From Phialocephala subalpina (taxonomy: Eukaryota; Ascomycota; Leotiomycetes; Helotiales; Mollisiaceae): a stretch of 44,524 bases of DNA. Below, piece by piece: positions 21,995-34,763 of the stretch. The stretch lies in NCBI GenBank assembly GCA_900073065.1, contig FJOG01000071.1, positions 50,443 through 94,966 of the forward strand, in the 5' to 3' direction. The translations under genes and the position numbers were made by a program. Numbering within the stretch: the first letter of the stretch is position 1; the number at the start of each line of letters is the position of its first letter. The notes under the pieces are model-generated. The model was not told where the DNA came from. It made no database searches and saw nothing but the letters and a program-made list of their open reading frames with translations.

Positions 21995-24900
21995 ATGGAG
22001 GATCAATCGAATAGGCCTCATAGGCCGTCGAAAGACAAGAAGAAGCATACTGGGGGTAAGCTTGCGCCAATTATCCCGGCTTCACCGCTTGCTAACATCG
22101 GCAGACCGCAATCCAAAGGCATTCAGTTTTGCGAATCCAGGACGTCTGGCGAAGACTGCAGCACGATCGCATGATGTATGCCCCCTCAGGTATAACGGGG
22201 ATCTTCCTAACATCTGCAGATCAAAGAAAAGCGCCTCCATGTCCCTCAAGTCGATCGCATACCCGAAGAACCTCCTCCACGACTCGTCACTATCGTTGGA
22301 CCTCCTGGCGTAGGAAAGACAACCCTCCTCAAATCCCTCGTCAAGCGATATGCGAAAGAGACCTTGTCCGACCCCCAGGGCCCCATAACCGTGGTGACCT
22401 CGAAGAGACAGAGACTTACATTCGTAGAATGTCCGAACGAATTGGAGGCAATGGTGGACATGTCCAAGGTGGCGGATATCGTACTGCTGATGATTGATGG
22501 AAACTTCGGCTTCGAGATGGAGACTATGGAGTTCTTGAACATTTTGGCGTCGAGTGGTATGCCAGGAAATGTCTTCGGCATCCTCACACATCTGGATCTT
22601 TTCCGAAAACCGCAGACCCTCAAGGACGCGAAGAAGAGGTTGAAGAACAGATTCTGGAGCGAGTTGTACCAAGGTGCACATTTGTTCTACTTGTCTGGAG
22701 TCATCAATGGACGATACCCGGACCGCGAAATCCACAACCTCTCGAGATTTCTTTCAGTCATGAAGAATCCAAGGCCCTTGATCTGGAGGAATTCACATCC
22801 TTACTCTATCATCGACAGTTTCCGAGATGTTACGCACCCTACGAAGATTGAAGAAGATGCGAAATGCGACAGGACGGTTGTACTTTCTGGGTATCTACGA
22901 GGAACGAACTTCGCTGCAGAGGGTCAAAGGGTGCATATTCCTGGACTTGGTGACTATACGGTGTCAGCGATGGAAGCTCTTCCAGACCCATGTCCGACCC
23001 CGTACATGGATCAAGCTATGGCGAAGGCCACTGGCAAGACTGGTCGGAGGCGATTGGACGAGAAGGAGAAGAAACTTCATGCTCCAATGTCTGACAAAAG
23101 TGGCTTGAAGATTGATGGTGACACGATTTGGATCACTAGAGAGAAGGGCTTCAACTTCGACAAGGATGCTGAGGATGGGGAGCGTGGAGAGGGCGAGGAG
23201 TTGATTGTGAGTCTCCAGAACGAGAGGAAGCTTCTCGGAGACACAGTGGAAGGCTTGCAGCTGTTCGGCAATGGAGATGCAATTACGAGAGTGGTGGACG
23301 ATGATTCTGGTCGGAAACAGCCACGTTCTGCTAGATTTGTCGAACGGGACGAAGAGTCAGATGACGAGCCAAATGATGAAGGTTTCGTGAGCGGCGAGGA
23401 GGAGTATCAGTCCGATGAAGAGGTCGAGTTCGCTGAGGAGAAGCTGGGAAAGGCATTCCGGAAGTCTGATGATCGTGTAGGTGGAGACATCGCCTTCGCG
23501 GATTCTGATTCAGATCTTGGCTCGATATCTGGTGAAGAGGAAGAGGAAGAGGAAGAGGAAGAAGACGAGGATGACGATGACGATGAAGATTCAGACGACG
23601 ACGGAGACACTCGGTGGAAGGCGAACATGCTAAATAACGCAGAGAAGCTCCACGGAAAACGTCGGTCATACCGGACTTCAGATCTCGCTAAGCTGATGTA
23701 CGACGAATCTCTCACCGCGACGGAGGTGCTGTCAAGATGGCGAGGTGAGGTTGAGGAATCTGAGGACATCGGAGAGGAGTCTGATGACGAAGAAACCTTC
23801 TTCAAGAAGTCTGGACGAGAGACAACAGATGAGAAGTTCGAGGACCGAGCAATACCAATCCTTGATTACGATGCCCTAGAGGAGAAGTGGTCTGTGGAGG
23901 ACAACATCGAAGCATTGAGACATCGATTTGCCACTGCTGACCTGGTAGGTGAGAAGAAAGGGGATCAGAGTGGAAGTGATGATGGTGAAGGCGAGGACTC
24001 TGACGGCGATGGAGCATTCGAAGATCTCGAGACCGGCGAAGAGCACAAGCCAGATGACCTCGAAGCTGAACGAGCGAAGAACGCCAAACGGAAAGAAGAG
24101 TTGAAGATGCGCTTTGAAGAAGAGGATCGAGAAGGTTTCAACAACGACAAAGCCAAAGCTCGACAAGAGGCTGGAGATGATGAGGAGTTCGGCGAGGACG
24201 ATTGGTATGATGCCCAGAAAGCACGCATTCAGAAACAGTTGGACATCAACAAAACCGAATTTGAGCTATTGGGAGACAGCCAGCGTGTCAACGTGGAAGG
24301 ATTCCGAGCTGGGATGTATGCCAAGATTGTCATCGAGGGTGTTGCTTCCGAGTTTGTCACAAAATTCAACCCACGAATGCCCATAATTGTAGGAGGCTTG
24401 TCAGCTACAGAGGATCGATTCGGATTTGTTCAAGTTAGGATCAAGCGTCACAGATGGCACAAGAAGATTCTCAAAACGAACGATCCACTCATCTTCTCAA
24501 TGGGCTGGCGCAGATTCCAGACAATGCCCGTCTACAGCATCTCCGACTCCCGAGTCCGCAACCGAATGCTCAAATACACACCAGAACACATGCACTGTTT
24601 CGGTACATTCTACGGCCCTCTCATCGCACCTAACTCGGGCTTCTCCTGCTACCAATCTTTCTCATCCAAGAACCCAGGTTTCCGGATCGCTGCAACAGGC
24701 ACAGTCCTAAACGTAGACGAAGCTACGGAAATTGTCAAGAAACTCAAGTTGACTGGAGCACCATACAAAATCTTCAAAAACACGGCGTTCATCAGAGATA
24801 TGTTCACCACCTCCGTTGAGATTGCCAAGTTTGAAGGGGCGTCTATCAAGACTGTTTCTGGTGTTCGAGGCCAGATCAAGAAAGCCCTCAGCAAGCCGGA

Positions 24901-25483
24901 AGGTCATTTCAGAGCAACATTCGAAGACAAGATCCTCATGTCCGACATCGTGTTCTTACGAGCTTGGTATCCTGTCAAACCGCATCGATTCTACAATCCT
25001 GTCACTAATCTGATTGGATGGGAAGGTATGCGGTTGACGGGAGAAGTGAGACGAGATGAAGGCCTCCCAACACCCCAGCAGAAGAACAGTCAGTACAAGC
25101 CAGTCGAAAGAGCTACGAGACATTTCAACCCTCTGAGAGTTCCTCGTGCGCTAGCGGCTGAGCTACCGTTCAAGTCCCAGATTGTGCAGACGAAGAAACA
25201 GTCCAAGGAGACGTATATACAGAAACGTGCTATTGTTCTAGGAGGTGAAGAGAAGAAGGCGAGGGATCTGATGCAGAAGGTTATGACGTTGCGGAATGAG
25301 AAGGTTGCTAAGAGGAGAGCGGCGAAGGAGGAGAAGAGGAAGGATTATAGGAAGAAAGTTGAGGAGAATGCGGAGAAGAGAGGTGAGAGGGAAAAGAAAG
25401 AGAAGCAAGAGTATTGGAGGAAGGAGGGAAAGAAGAGGAGGGCGGATACTGATGGTGAGGGTGGTGGGAAGAGAAGGAGGTAG
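21995..25483 (+). CDS. BMS1: Ribosome biogenesis GTPase BMS1
   Basis: Three exons, 21995-22055, 22105-22175 and 22220-25483, encode 1131 aa. BMS1 is a nucleolar GTPase of the small-subunit processome that, with Rcl1, is needed for early pre-rRNA cleavage and 40S assembly. The N-terminus (MEDQSNRPHRPSKDKKKHTG, then NPKAFSFANPGRLAK) matches the family after splicing. The P-loop GPPGVGKT is at about 71-78, followed by DPQGPITVV. A long acidic segment with a Glu/Asp tract (about 23530-23610 in the DNA) separates the GTPase from the C-terminal AARP2CN/RIBIOP_C part, with HCFGTFYGPLIAPN and SDIVFLRAWYPVKPHRFYNP. The tail is strongly basic. Family members are about 1180-1280 aa, so it is full length. 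I prefer ATG 21995 because its product resembles yeast Bms1; an in-frame ATG lies at 21962. Confidence 0.97.
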
Positions 25484-26864
25484 TCATCATGAACCGGAGT
25501 TTTGGAGTACTAAAACTTGTAGCATAGCATTGCAGGCGTATCGAATGGATTGACTTTTGTATTCAGGCTGGACCCCGAAGTTTGGGAACCGCGGCGGATC
25601 TCAGTGAGCTTCGATCATGTCATTGTCTCATTGTCTCATTGCCATTCGGAATTCATTTCGTTTGTCGCGAAGGCTTCCGGTTCGCAGCTCAAATCTCGCC
25701 TTACCAGGCTCCTTTCCGAGACAACCTATCGTACATTTACTGCCATTATAAAGCCTCCTTTTGTACTTGGGAATCGTTCTAAGCTTCAAACGAGTACCAT
25801 TGGAAGGGAGAAGGATCTATGTAGTAAAACGCTATGTAATAACTAGTTCGATATCAGAATCTCGATATAAGTATTTTCCATTTCCATCTTTGGACCTGGG
25901 TTATTACCATTATAATCTAAGCTATAGGTGAATTAGACCTAAGCTAAGATAAGTAAATAAGTCAAGGAAATAAGTTTATAATAAATAGGAAATACTTATT
26001 TAAATTCCTTAATTATTATTACCAGAAAATTAACTTCCTCTGCGTCTTATCATAAGACCTCGGTACATATCAAATACCGTACTTGGTTGTCGTCACCGGA
26101 GAATTGACTTCCTTTGCGACACTTTTCTCTTGGAGATTCCAGCAATGAACCTTTGGTAGATCTTTTACCAGGTTTGAGAACATTCCGCGCGAATACGAGT
26201 ACGCGTCCGACAGACCACTGTTGCCCCTGATATCCCCGCATTTCGCCCCGCTAGGACCCCGCCTCTTCCCACCGGCACTTGTGATAGAAGAGATGAGACT
26301 TACGGGGTTATGATTACAACCTGGATTCGAGGCTAATTAAATTTACGACCGGGAAACGCGAATTTTGGATTTTGCGACATTCTGCAACATAAGATTAAAA
26401 CTATCGATCCAGATACTTTCAAAAAGCAGACATTGCTAGTTTATATATATAAGACTTTAGATACTGACTTATATTCGGTTTTATAAACAACTTATCGAGG
26501 AATAACTGATTCAATCGCAAAAATATCTCGCTTAATTTGGGCTCGTTTCACGGTCACAAATTTCGCCTCGATTATTCTACTCCGCTTCCTTTCTCCACTT
26601 CTCAGTTTGGTAGCTTTGGTCCGATAACACATGTTCCTGAATTTTATCTCCGTGCAGACCTATCACGTTAAGCCCAGAAAGAGGGGAAACTGGTAGGGCT
26701 AGGCAATCGTCTTTATTCAAATTCCGTCTGCGACGGCGTTTATCCACTTAGCTTATCTCGAAAGTTGCGGTCCCCTTATTTACCGAGTCCTGCCCGTTCA
26801 TTCGTTTTCACCAAGACAATTGTTATCATTGCTCACTTGCACCTCACTTCCTCAACTACAGTCC
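25484..26864. other. Gene-free region with repeat debris
   Basis: About 1.4 kb without a gene. The part from 25840 to 26020 is AT-rich. Near 26025 and 26098 two related stretches (AATTAACTTCCTCTGCG / AATTGACTTCCTTTGCG) differ mainly by C/T and G/A changes. At 26049-26063 there is a palindrome GTCTTAT-C-ATAAGAC. An inverted-repeat element is listed separately. The last ~200 bp would be the carboxylesterase promoter. Confidence 0.45.
26323..26576. mobile_element. Candidate small inverted-repeat (MITE-like) element
   Basis: The left arm (about 26323-26378) and the reverse complement of the right arm (about 26514-26576) share, in order, TCGAGGC, AAATTT, GACCG, GAAACG and TTGCGA, with mismatches between. 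The ~130 bp between the arms is AT-rich and noncoding. This looks like a decayed nonautonomous element. Target-site duplications are not clear and RIP-like changes blur the ends. Confidence 0.45.
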
Positions 26865-28625
26865 ATGATGCGCTGCTTAAGTCGACTCTGTTTGCTTGGG
26901 CCATTTCTATGTAGGACAGCCCTGGCTCAGAACGCATCATTGCCCACCGTTGACCTCGCATATGAGATAATTCAAGCGACTGTTTACAATGTAAGATGTG
27001 ACCCGCTCTAAAATTCCCGGGTACGAGTGCTGAATAGGGCATAGGAAACGGCAGGCTACTACAATTTCTCAAATGTACGCTATGCAGCGCCACCACTTGG
27101 AGATCTTCGCTTCAAGGCTCCTAAGGCTCCAGCCACAAATCGTTCTTCTGTTCAAACCGGTGCCACTGGAGTAGTTTGCCCTCAAGCCATCCCACAATGG
27201 ATTCTAGAGGCCCTATTTTTCACCGCCAACTACACGCAAGGTCTTCCATTCAATGCATCTGCATGGGTAGACCCAATCTCAGTCACATCGCTTCCTCAAG
27301 ATGGAAGAACAAGTGAAGACTGTCTGTTTCTCGATGTGATTGTTCCAAAGACCGTCCTTGAATCAAATAGCTCATCGGCACCAGTAATGGTATGGATCCA
27401 TGGAGGAGGATATGCTCAGGGTAGCAAATCTGATTACGGAATGCCAGGAGAGATTGCAAACTCGAGCAACAATGTTGTTTTTGTGGCTATCAACTACCGC
27501 TTGGGCGCTTTTGGGTTCGTTTCTGGTCCATCGTTACAAGCACAGGGAGGAGATGCGAATGCAGGACTGCTCGATCAGAGGTTTGCTCTTGAGTGGGTTC
27601 AAGCAAACATTGCAAAGTTCGGAGGTGATCCTAGTCAAGTGACCGTTATGGGCGAGTCCGCTGGTGGAGGTTCGATATTACATCAAATCACAGTGAGTTC
27701 TACAATTTCCGATTGAGACATGGACACTGATGTAAATCAGGCATACGGCGGAGCCACTCCGCTTCCATTCCAACGAGCAGTTCCCCAATCACCCGCTTAC
27801 TACCCCTTCAAATCCAACGCCCAGCAAGATTCCTACTTCCATGGATACCTCTCCCTACTAAATGTTACCACCCTAGCTCAAGCACGGAATCTCTCCTCAT
27901 CCTTTCTCATAGCCGCCAACATCGCCCAATCCGCCGCCTCAGAGTACGGCGAATTTATCTTCGGTCCTTGCGTCGACGGCATCTTCGTTCCAGACTACCC
28001 GCCCCGTCTACTCCTTAACGGAGAATTCTCTAAAGACGTCGAAGTAATGACGGGCCATAACGCCGAGGAAGGCGTGCTTTTCACCCCGCCAAACATCACC
28101 AATGAAATTACATTCGACGCATGGGTAAGCTCTCTCTTCCCAACTATGTCCTTGGCAGAAATCGACTACATTGAGACCGTTCTTTATCCGCCACCCTCCA
28201 ACGGCACAACGTCATACACCAACAATCTGGACCGAGCGATCTTGATGAACAGCGAAATGTTGATCACCTGCAATGCCTTTTATCTCGATACCGCGTACGA
28301 CAACCAGACGTATGCGTACGAATTCGCTGTCTATCCAGCAATCCATGGGGCGGATTTGACCTACACGTTTTATGATGGCCCCTTCGGGAGTGTGTATGAT
28401 GGCTTGGCGTTCAATAGTACGGTGGCGGAGGTGCTGCAGGATTATGAACTAAGCTTTACGAAGGCGGGAAAGCCGACGACGAGCGTGGCGGGCGTGCCGG
28501 AGTTCAGAATGTATGGGGTTGATGCGATACTCATGGAGATGAGTGGGAGTGGGGTTGGGATGGTGGTTGATCCGGCGGCAAATGAAAGATGTAAATGGTG
28601 GCAGGAAAGGTTTGGGTTTGTGTGA
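26865..28625 (+). CDS. Secreted type-B carboxylesterase/lipase
   Basis: Three exons, 26865-26990, 27045-27692 and 27741-28625, encode 552 aa, the usual size for the COesterase family. Residues 1-22 (MMRCLSRLCLLGPFLCRTAL, AQ) form a signal peptide. The oxyanion-hole motif WIHGGGY is followed by the nucleophile elbow GESAGG, with Ser at about 247. EDCLFLDV and the nearby Cys residues fit the family. TGHNAEEG probably holds the acid of the triad, and HGADLTYTF carries the likely catalytic His. Several N-glycosylation sequons (NVT, NLS, NGT, NQT) suit an exported protein. It should hydrolyse carboxylic esters; the natural substrate cannot be read from the sequence. Two ATGs are adjacent at the start. 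Confidence 0.93.
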
Positions 28626-28689
28626 GGTGTAGAATAGAAGGAGGCAATAAGATCCCCCTCCTAAACCTCGGCCACCCCCTCAGTTCGAC

Positions 28690-29070
28690 CACTATTTACA
28701 CCAAAAATCGCGATTTTTACCCTTTAATAATTCTACTAAAAATTTAATATAATTCTTTAAAACTTAAAATATAAACTCTTTATATAAACTCTAAAATAAT
28801 TACTAATTTTATTTTTAGTTTTTAGTTTTTTATATTAAATAATTAGACTTCGAAATTCGAGATTTTAATTTATATATAATTTATATATAAATTTAAAACT
28901 TTATAAATTCATAAATAGCTTTTTTAAATATTAAAAATAAAATTTTTAAAAAATTTCTAATAATTATAATATATTAATATAATTTTAAATATATAACATA
29001 TAATATATAAGTATTTTTATTAATAATTAATTTTTATTAAAGAATTAAAAAATCTTATATAGGAAATTTT
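28690..29070. repeat. AT-only island (RIP-like)
   Basis: Nearly pure A/T for about 380 bp, starting shortly after the esterase stop and ending sharply near 29070. Such abrupt AT islands in filamentous ascomycetes are usually transposon remains mutated by RIP. No element can be identified. Confidence 0.65.
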
Positions 29071-29748
29071 ATAAGCATGAGGGTTGGGAGGTATCGAGAC
29101 TCTGGTCAAGAAACAATTGAGCCTCACCCTGCAAGCTGGTAATACAAACGACACAGAAGATTGCATGATATACAAGCATGGCTTGAGACATGTCCTGATG
29201 TTGCGAAGTGGGATTGTCTTCCCTCGCACTTGGATACCACTACCTACAAAGTTTAGTCAGAAACTTTCGAGATCTGGAACTTCAATACGATGTTTGCCCT
29301 CCTTTCACGGTACTTCGAGGATCCAATCTGTTAAGCGAGCGTTTCCCCAGGCCCTCTTTTCACGGAGACGACCAAACTCCACAATTTGCACCTAGAACAA
29401 CAATGACTCTGACTCAGACACTGGTTTTCAACTGGTAGTCTCGTACCTCGAGCAGCATGATATCCCATCATTACGAGCCTGTCTTCCACTAACTTGTCTT
29501 ATTGAGCGACATTGGCGGACGTCCAAAAGTAGTTGAGTTTCTTAGGGGCCATACCATGGAGGCAGGATGATAAGAAGTGTTTCTCATGAAGTGGAGAGGC
29601 TGCGACGAAGTAAGGCAGTTGTGACATGGAGATTGTGTCTGATATCCATTCAGTGGAGGAATGCATATAAGGGCACTCGAAGCCCACAGATCGACATCAG
29701 TCGCTCGATATTCCAAGCTTCACCCATTAGTTCTCATCCCAAGCCACC
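29071..29748. other. Intergenic region
   Basis: No gene recognised. A TATA-like CATATAAGGG at about 29664 lies 80 bp upstream of the candidate small protein at 29749 and could be its promoter. Confidence 0.35.
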
Positions 29749-30133
29749 ATGAAGCTTTCTCTCGACGCCCTCGACATGATTACCAACCTCTTCGCACCCT
29801 CACTCGCACTGATGGCATGCGATGGCTACCACCCAAACAAAAGACAATGCTCCGGAAACTGCATCGGAATGAACATCGCCCTCGGACAAACCCTCTCAAC
29901 GCCATGGGCGATGAACTGCATCTACAGTAGCGACAGCAATTCAAGTTTCAATCTCCTCATTTGTAACACAGGTCGGCTTCCATCGTTGCTCAATAATGTC
30001 CCAACGAAGACGTACGGATATCAGCGGTTACTGGAATTGGAATACCCCTAATACGAACTTGATCATGAGGATTGGTCCGAGTAGCTCGTCTTGTGTGGTT
30101 ACTTCTTCGAATAAAATGTCCCCGGGTGGGTAG
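29749..30133 (+). pseudogene. Candidate small secreted Cys protein, probably frameshifted
   Basis: The ATG at 29749 sits in a good start context (GCCACCATG) after a TATA-like sequence. The first frame gives a hydrophobic leader (MKLSLDALDMITNLFAPSLA) followed by CDGYHPNKRQCSGNC and two more Cys residues, like small secreted fungal proteins. This frame stops at 30049-30051. A second frame, shifted by one base, reads convincingly to 30131-30133 (GYWNWNTPNTNLIMRIGPSS, then CVVTSS). I found no GT-AG intron that joins the two frames correctly, so a single-base shift or a sequencing error is likely. No homologue recognised. This could also be chance. Confidence 0.3.
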
Positions 30134-31085
30134 GGCCCGTCTGGCAATGAGGGGTGGAGCTTGAATGACTTTCAGGTATGGGGCTAGGTCTGAGATGGTT
30201 GATTCCTGGCTGACTTGTTCTTGGCTGCTTGCTACTTCAACATTGGCTTTCGATGGACGCTTGTACGGTGGTGGATTTTCGACGAGAGCTTATTGCAGTT
30301 GATAGGTAGGGCATGAGAGGATGAGAAGCTAGTAGGAACTTGATTTGCTATCGCATGACACTTTGCTGTTTCTTTTGGCAGTGGACTTTCTGGAATCGCG
30401 TTGGATTAGGACTGAGCCGCTCAAGGTCTCAACCCCAAGCTCGGATTCACTTCTAAAAGCCACTTAGGACTTCATAACGTGGTGATCTCCTCAATTGATG
30501 AGACTTCGGAGGAAATGAGGTTGCAGCTTGCATGAAAGACGTCGAACTTCGAAAGACAATTGTCTCGACTGCTCCAGCTCATCTGAACTATTCAACCGCT
30601 AATGCACAGGTACGCAAGTAACGAAAAAGCAAAGTTTGTAGCAAGCTAGCAAATGAAGAGCGTTTTGCATGGAGTAGAATGCGAACAGGTGGAAATGTAG
30701 TCTCCAATGAATCGAATGCGGGTTTTTTGTGTGCTCCTTGAAAGATCGCAGCCACAACTTCGCTCTGACAGCAGAAACCCCTACTTATTTACTAGAATAT
30801 GCGAGTAAGAGACAGCCAGTAAGCTCTGCATCCCAATCTCGCCGTCTCCGTGCCTTTTTCCGTGTTGATGTCAACATCCCCATCCAATCTGCACTCCGCA
30901 TTCGGCTCCCTTTGCTCGCTTTAGCCTCGGCAGTTTCGCGGGGGAGCTTGGAAATCAATTCCAGCGTCATGAATATCGACATCGGCATTCCACGACCGAC
31001 CATGTATTTGAACCACCACCTCCCTGGAGATTGAGACGATATATCTATTAATTGAATCAATTATTTCTGCCAACCATCGCCCAAC
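30134..31085. other. Intergenic region
   Basis: About 950 bp with no recognised gene. The right end is the MDR gene promoter; short ORFs near 30729-31060 on both strands have no supporting features. Confidence 0.4.
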
Positions 31086-32280
31086 ATGCCGAAAGCTATC
31101 ACGATGCAGCATATCGAGGGAGGGAAGCCTGGGAAGGTCTACTATCCGTGAGCTTTACTTTCATCATTTCCCCTCCTCTGTCTATCAATTGAGAGCTATA
31201 ACTAACATCAATTGACCGCAGCCTCAATTTAATCGACGTCCCAACCCCCAAACCCGGCCCCAGCGACCTCATCGTCGAAATCCATGCCGCAGCCCTTAAC
31301 CACCGCGATTTCTTCTTGCGCCAACACCTCTACCCCGCGCCCTCCTTTGAGACTCCCATCCTAGCAGATGGCTACGGGGTCGTCACATCGGTTGGCTCTG
31401 CAGCCTCCAAATCCTGGCTCGGAAAGAAAGTCATCTTGACTCCAGGCAGAGGATGGAAAGAAGACCCTCTTGCGCCGGAGACTCCATATGCGATCCTGGG
31501 GGGCACGAAGACATTCCCCTTAGGCACATTGCAGGAGGTTGTAGTTGTTGATCAGGACGAGGTTGAGGAGGCGCCGGGACATTTGAGTGCGAGTGAGGCG
31601 GCAGCGTTACCGTTGACGGGGTTGACCGGTTGGAGAGCTCTAGTTACCAAGAGCGGGAATGCGGAGAAGGGGAGGAACATTCTAGTTACTGGTATTGGTG
31701 GAGGGGTGGCGTTGAACGTCTTGCAATTCGGTGTAGGACTCGGCATAAATATCTATGTTACAAGTGGAAGTCAGGAGAAGCTTGATAAGGCGAAAGCCCT
31801 GGGAGCTAAAGGAGGAGTGAGCTACAAGGATGAGGCCTGGGAGAAGGAATTGAAGAAGCAGTTGCCAAATGATAGGCCGTACTTGGACGCTATCATTGAT
31901 GGAGCGGGAGGGCCTATCATTTCGAAGGCCGTGAGGCTCTTGAAGGTATGTTCTTCGGCTAATGGTCAAAACACTGCTGATAGATGCAGGCTGGCGGTGT
32001 CGTTGTTCAATACGGCATGACCGTCGGTCCGAAAATGGACTGGTTGATGAGCGCGAATCTCAATCACCTCGAGCTTCGAGGCTCAACGATGGGTTCAAGG
32101 AAGGAGTTCAGAGATATGGTCAAGTTTGTCAACGAGAAGAACATCAGGCCGGTCGTCTCGAGGACGGTGCACGGCATTGATAATCTCAAGGACATTGACA
32201 GTTTGTTTGAGGAGATGAGGAACGGGAGTCAATTTGGGAAGTTGGTCATTGAGTTGGGTGGTACAACCAGCAAGCTATGA
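31086..32280 (+). CDS. MDR-family NAD(P)H-dependent oxidoreductase
   Basis: Three exons, 31086-31147, 31222-31945 and 31990-32280, encode 358 aa. It belongs to the medium-chain dehydrogenase/reductase superfamily. The N-terminal GroES-like part contains VEIHAAALNHRDFFLRQHLY and GYGVVTSVG. ALPLTGLTGWRAL precedes the Rossmann fold, whose dinucleotide site is VTGIGGGVALNVLQF. AGGVVVQYGMT follows across intron 2. It resembles quinone oxidoreductase-like and YogA/YNL134C-type reductases. The Cys/His set expected for a catalytic zinc is not evident, so a zinc-independent reductase is more likely than an alcohol dehydrogenase. Substrate unknown. The first exon encodes only about 20 residues. No signal peptide, so cytosolic. 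Confidence 0.92.
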
Positions 32281-33522
32281 ATGGGAAGCATGTTCATGAT
32301 CGACTTGCACTTTGTAGCTGCATTCACGATGTGGTAGTTGAGGAGTCAGAGGCAGCAATGACTCGAAGTCGAGCCTGATTGCGTAGCTCCTATTTGAATG
32401 TTTTCCTCCTTGCGATGATCAGACTGTGTTTTCTTGGATGCAGCAGCGACTATGCCAGCGAATCATGATGATTCTAAGCAGTACTTCATCGCAGGATTTC
32501 TCGCCAAATGTTCTACTTATTTACATCGGCCGACTTGGCTTTTCCGAGCGGTGTTCTGGACATATTAGCAACCCGCGGCAATATGAAGTCGTGCTTTTGC
32601 GTGATTCTTGGCTGAACCTTCTCTCTTGGAGCCATGTCTTCCTTTCTGACAAGGTGAAGATGCGAACTAGTCATCCCACAGCCTCGTCTTGCGCACATTG
32701 ATTCAAATTGTTGATCAAGGAACTGAGTGATTTTAGATACGACGAGACCTCCAGCTCAGCCTGTCTGGTTGGTGGCTGCATTCCCGCCATTGATGCATCA
32801 AAGGTCTCTCATGTTCTCTGACATTCTCATTCCATCTGCCCTTCGAATTGTCGGTCGGAGACATGCGATATTGAATCATTCTTTCTGTTATTTTCGAGAC
32901 TTGGAGACTTCGAAGTTGATCTTGGTGGTTCCGACAGATGATCAGCAATCTCGTCATCGAAGGTCTGCACGTTAGGCTCCCAAATCCTCGTCAAGCCTCA
33001 CAGAGAAATCGTCATTTTCAACCATGATTTTTGATCAATCTGAAACATAAACCCTTTGAGCTATAATATCGTCACCACTGTTGACCGTGGGATGATCGCG
33101 CTCTCATTCGTGATGCTCTTCTCGGCATCCCGCATCCGCACCGAGACAGGGCTTTTGTTATTTTCTACCAGTTGCATTGCTCGTATTGACTGGGGACAAG
33201 TCGCCCTGGTTCGTCTCAGCCATTCCCAGCCAGCTGAAATTGTCTTTTGTGACGTCATAGAACATGTGACTGCAGCAAAAATTATTGTCAAATTCTTGGA
33301 TGCCAAGTTATTGCCCCGCATTCCAAGCTTGCGCCACGACACGACGACGTATGATTCACGCAGCCACAGCACATAAAGACGACGTCTGAATAAAAAGAAG
33401 GACGACTGATCTTTCTCCAACCCTTCGAGCATCCATCCTCTATCCTTGCAATAAACCTCGAACTCTCCGAAGATCAAGCAAAGCATCTACGAGTAACATT
33501 GAAGTAATACACATAATTCAAC
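32281..33522. other. Intergenic region
   Basis: About 1.2 kb between two genes on the plus strand. The 141-codon minus-strand ORF at 33061-33486 overlaps the expected leader of the next gene and has no recognisable domain. Nothing else seen. Confidence 0.4.
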
Positions 33523-34106
33523 ATGACCTTCCTCGAAGCTATTATCCTTCCTCTTCGCGTCGTCCAAGCAGTCTTCGCCATCATCGTCCTCGGTGTTCTG
33601 GCATACGGTGAGCTCCATGCGACATGATGTTGAACTTCTGCTAACATGTACACAGCCGCAAACGACTGGGCCTGGTATTGGTCTCCCTCCCAAATCAACT
33701 TCCTCATCTTCACCTCAGTGTGGACTCTCCTCGCAATCGCATACCTTGTCATCGCCCCGCTCCGCTTCCAAACCGCAGCTCACAAATATGGCATCCTCGC
33801 CGCTGAAGCGATCACGATGCTTTTCTGGTTCGCCGGTTTCATTGCGCTGGCTGTTCTGTTGACGGATGCGGGATGCAGCGCGCACAGCGGGAGGTATTGG
33901 GGACCGTGCCGTGCGGCAATTGCTGGTGATGTGTTTGCGGCTTTTGAATGGTGAGTGGACTGGTGATTGATACGGAAGGAAGGCGACTGACTGGTCATAG
34001 GTTACTTTTTTCTGCAACTACAATACTTGCAGCTGTGCATTGTTGGCGCACTCGCAACACCAACAGCGGAAAGCACGACCCGACAATTGAAGTTCAGCAT
34101 GTTTAA
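33523..34106 (+). CDS. MARVEL-like four-helix membrane protein
   Basis: Three exons, 33523-33607, 33656-33950 and 34001-34106, encode 161 aa. Four hydrophobic helices are visible: AVFAIIVLGVLAY, FLIFTSVWTLLAIAYLVI, AITMLFWFAGFIALAVLL and LLFSATTILAAV. The second loop holds a CSAHSG...GPCRAA pair of Cys residues. The short C-terminal tail is polar and cytosolic. This is the pattern of fungal MARVEL-domain proteins, which sit in membranes and are linked to membrane apposition or eisosome-type organisation. Splicing restores the AYAANDWAWYW stretch and FEWLLF. The precise role is unknown. Confidence 0.88.
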
Positions 34107-34763
34107 GGGAATGGTACCTTTGACGGATGCAACGATACGATCAGCATTTCACAATACCACTTTCTTTCGACCGAATTAATTCGGAAATAATAGCCCGACT
34201 ACACGATCTTACTGGCGTACTTCTTCTTGCAAAACGTCGACTCCTTAATACCCATTTCTTTCGACGGCCTCACCTCGAAAATGATACCCTTGGTCTCTTT
34301 GTTCCCTTTACAGCGTTGTTGGCAGGGTCTCGGGCGTTGGCGATATCACCAGATTGTACTTTGAGGCTCGGTGCCTCCCATGGATAATGGAAATGAATGC
34401 AATACCCCTTCATTGGTTTCATATGATTGTTTGTTTCTCGTTTCGGTTTCGATCTGTCTGTTACCGTGCAAGGATGAATGTTGCTCACCGAGTTTGGAAA
34501 ATCCGAGAGCTGAACTTTTCGAGTTCTTGAGAAGCAGCAAACGAAACTATTAAGGAATCGTGCCTTTTGCCCTGGATGTCTTTGAGCTTGGGCACAGCTC
34601 TCTCGCTTGTTCACATACACCCCATAAATGTTTGTTCCTATATTTCATTATTACATACAATTACATTGATGTAGACTTGACTGGAGATTGCAAATTCCCA
34701 CGTTCCTCATCCATAGCTCTGTTCCTTGGATTGAATGAGCCTGGAAGTCCGGAGGTCAACTTG
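34107..34763. other. Convergent intergenic region
   Basis: About 650 bp between the 3' ends of the MARVEL-like gene (+) and the ABM-like gene (-). No gene or clear repeat seen. Confidence 0.45.

Noticed and set aside
33061..33486. 141-codon minus-strand ORF
   Set aside because: Lies in the expected promoter/leader of the MARVEL-like gene and has no domain features.
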